A stretch of 64,000 nt of DNA from Prevotella sp. (GTDB taxonomy: Bacteria; Bacteroidota; Bacteroidia; Bacteroidales; Bacteroidaceae): positions 115,492-179,491 of the forward strand of contig JAFUFD010000020.1 in NCBI GenBank assembly GCA_017470055.1, given 5' to 3'. A program made the position numbers and the translations under genes. Within the stretch, counting starts at the first letter, position 1. Every line of letters begins with the position of its first letter. Positions 62,723 through 64,000 of this stretch are shown piece after piece. A model generated the notes under the pieces. That model was given only the letters and a program-made list of their open reading frames with translations, searched no databases and was not told the DNA's origin.

Positions 62723-63348
62723 TTCGTAGGATAGTTGTCAAGGATGTCTTTGCCGTCAATTGCTATTTTTACATCGACGACAAGACGTACCACGGATTCC
62801 TCATCGACCCTGGCGCACAGGCAGGTCGCATCCTGCAGAAGATTGCGGAGAATGGCTGGACCATAGAGCGTATCCTGCTTACCCACGGTCATTTTGACCA
62901 CACGGGTGCCGTAGGGAAGGTAGCCCAGACATTGGACATACCCTACTGCATCCATCGTGATGGAGAGAAATATCTGACTGACACCCGCTGGAACCTGAGT
63001 GCCTATTGTGGTAGGAATGTGCTGCTGTCTGACGCTGAGTACTTTGAAGATGGAGACATCATCCGTCTGGAGGCAAATCCGTCATCCTCTCTGAAAGTCA
63101 TCCACACCCCAGGGCATACCCCCGACAGCGTCGTCTTCTACAGTCAGCAAGACCACATTGCCTTTGTTGGTGACACCATCTTCCGTGACTGTCCTGGCTC
63201 CACACAATATATCGGTGGAAACGAGGTCGATTTATATAACAGCATTGTCGGACGAGTCCTCGCCTTGCCAGACCATACGACTCTTTATTCTGGGCACACC
63301 GAACCTACCTCCGTCGGTCATGAGCGTCCTCTTTATTGTCCAGATTAA
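62719..63348 (+). CDS. MBL-fold metallohydrolase (glyoxalase II-like)
   Basis: The 209-residue enzyme has the metal motif THGHFDHTG (HxHxDH), then HTPGHTPDS, GDTIFRDCPGST with the bridging Asp, and a final YSGHTEPT His. It lacks the C-terminal GSH-binding domain of full glyoxalase II. Members hydrolyse thioesters or related bonds, or act as sulfur dioxygenases. Co-translation with frnE points to thiol or electrophile stress. The frame opens at 62695; ATG 62719 overlaps the frnE stop. Confidence 0.9.
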   Translation: MIRRIVVKDVFAVNCYFYIDDKTYHGFLIDPGAQAGRILQKIAENGWTIERILLTHGHFDHTGAVGKVAQTLDIPYCIHRDGEKYLTDTRWNLSAYCGRNVLLSDAEYFEDGDIIRLEANPSSSLKVIHTPGHTPDSVVFYSQQDHIAFVGDTIFRDCPGSTQYIGGNEVDLYNSIVGRVLALPDHTTLYSGHTEPTSVGHERPLYCPD

Positions 63349-63389
63349 GGCATCAGAACGTTAAATATCGGAAGATTTTCTGCCTGCGG

Positions 63390-63421
63390 TTGCGAAAGTT
63401 CGTGGAAAAACAGTACCTTTG
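63390..63421 (+). promoter_or_regulatory. Promoter of crcB
   Basis: TTG (63390-63392), 21 bases, TACCTTTG (63414-63421). The leader is about 32 bases, too short for a fluoride riboswitch. Confidence 0.6.
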
Positions 63422-63459
63422 TTCTCGATTTCAAGATAGATAAATCGGAATTTAGTTAT

Positions 63460-63828
63460 ATGATAAAAGATTTATTTTTAGTTGGAATAGGCAGTGGTAT
63501 AGGCGGCATCTTCCGTTACCTCATTTCGCAATTCATTGGGACTGCGCATAATGGTTTCCCTTGGGGAACATTTATCGTAAACGTCGCAGGATGTCTGTTG
63601 ATAGGAATCCTATGGGGAGTAACAAGCCGTTTCCAAAGCCTTTCTTCAGTATTCTCTCTGTTCCTTATGATTGGATTTTGTGGTGGTTTCACTACATTCT
63701 CAACTTTCTCGAAAGAAGGACTGATTATGCTGCAGACTAACAACTACCTCTTGTGCTTGTTGTATGTCGTTGGAAGTGTCCTGTTGGGGATTATGTCCGT
63801 GGGATTAGGATATTTTGCAGCGAAATAA
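63460..63828 (+). CDS. crcB: Fluoride ion exporter CrcB/Fluc
   Basis: The 122-residue four-helix membrane protein forms a dual-topology dimeric fluoride channel. Hallmarks are GSGIGGIFRYLIS, WGTFIVNVAGCLLIGIL with the conserved Asn, and GFCGGFTTFSTFSKE with the phenylalanine box. Full length. No second crcB is next to it, fitting the homodimer type. It lies after the MBL gene with its own promoter. Confidence 0.95.
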   Translation: MIKDLFLVGIGSGIGGIFRYLISQFIGTAHNGFPWGTFIVNVAGCLLIGILWGVTSRFQSLSSVFSLFLMIGFCGGFTTFSTFSKEGLIMLQTNNYLLCLLYVVGSVLLGIMSVGLGYFAAK

Positions 63829-63942
63829 ATACCAACTTCAATAAAATGGAAATAATGGATAACCCGTTGGCGGAATTAATTTAGGCTTTCCATGATGTTT
63901 TTTGGAGAACCTTCGTATTTAATTCTATTTAACAAGAAAAAG

Positions 63943-63973
63943 TTGCACAATTCCGTGATATTTAGTAACTTAG
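63943..63973 (+). promoter_or_regulatory. Possible promoter for a gene beyond the right edge
   Basis: TTG (63943-63945), 20 bases, TAACTTAG (63966-63973), one mismatch to the -7 consensus. The last 170 bases hold no gene. Confidence 0.3.
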
Positions 63974-64000
63974 AGGTGTCGAATCAATAAGTTATAATCA

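Noticed and set aside
63422-63459. Fluoride riboswitch before crcB
   Set aside because: The leader after the predicted start is about 30 bases, too short, and has no matching pseudoknot elements.

Overview
The window looks like chromosomal core DNA of a Prevotellaceae bacterium (Bacteroidales). The evidence is a full-length SprA translocon protein, T9SS-type C-terminal sorting tails, a two-gene glycine dehydrogenase, meso-diaminopimelate dehydrogenase and many Bacteroidetes-type promoters (TTTG, 19-21 bases, TAnnTTTG). There is no rRNA, tRNA, CRISPR array, transposase or phage gene that I can see. Genes are dense on both strands, usually in short operons joined by ATGA or TAATG overlaps.

Layout. 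1-3.2 kb: minus-strand lipoproteins, a frameshifted secreted mini-protein with a T9SS tail, and a TPR membrane regulator. 3.3-7.3 kb: MscS channel and PBP4 (minus), divergent from nadB. 7.3-14.3 kb: an empty spacer with an inverted-repeat element, then a complete glycine-cleavage operon lplA-gcvT-gcvH-gcvPA-gcvPB-lpd. 14.3-18.5 kb: minus operon DUF1599, DoxX-like protein fused in frame to triosephosphate isomerase, SPOR protein, folE and a small membrane protein. 18.7-20.1 kb: cca. 20.1-30.1 kb: secreted C10 protease, a giant adhesin, a GH2 enzyme and a small sigma-70 factor (minus). 30.2-34.2 kb: PSD-like lipoprotein, SpoIIE-type phosphatase and a beta-barrel protein. 34.2-37.6 kb: Hsp20, Fur-family regulator, GH28 and ddh (minus). 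37.8-51.6 kb: ruvA, sprA, dxs, trkA, trkH and manA. 51.6-53.4 kb: an AAA ATPase/DUF4435 pair (minus). 53.5-58.9 kb: EamA transporter, FKBP lipoprotein and glyS (minus), GH3. 58.9-64 kb: a repeat island, an HU-like protein, PAP2, and a LysR gene divergent from a FrnE/MBL operon with a three-half-site operator, then crcB.

Working together: the lipoate ligase sits with its substrate GcvH and the rest of the glycine-cleavage machinery. SprA provides the export pore that the C10 protease and adhesin tails would need. GH2, GH3 and GH28 point to plant or host glycan use. The most unusual items are the compact AAA/DUF4435 pair, which resembles the ATPase plus TOPRIM-like effector layout of PARIS anti-phage systems; a lipid-anchored PSD-family enzyme co-transcribed with a Ser/Thr phosphatase and a barrel protein; the DoxX-TPI reading frame; the probable LysR operator; and three intergenic islands built from short direct and inverted words. 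All functions are inferred from reading the sequence; no database search was run.
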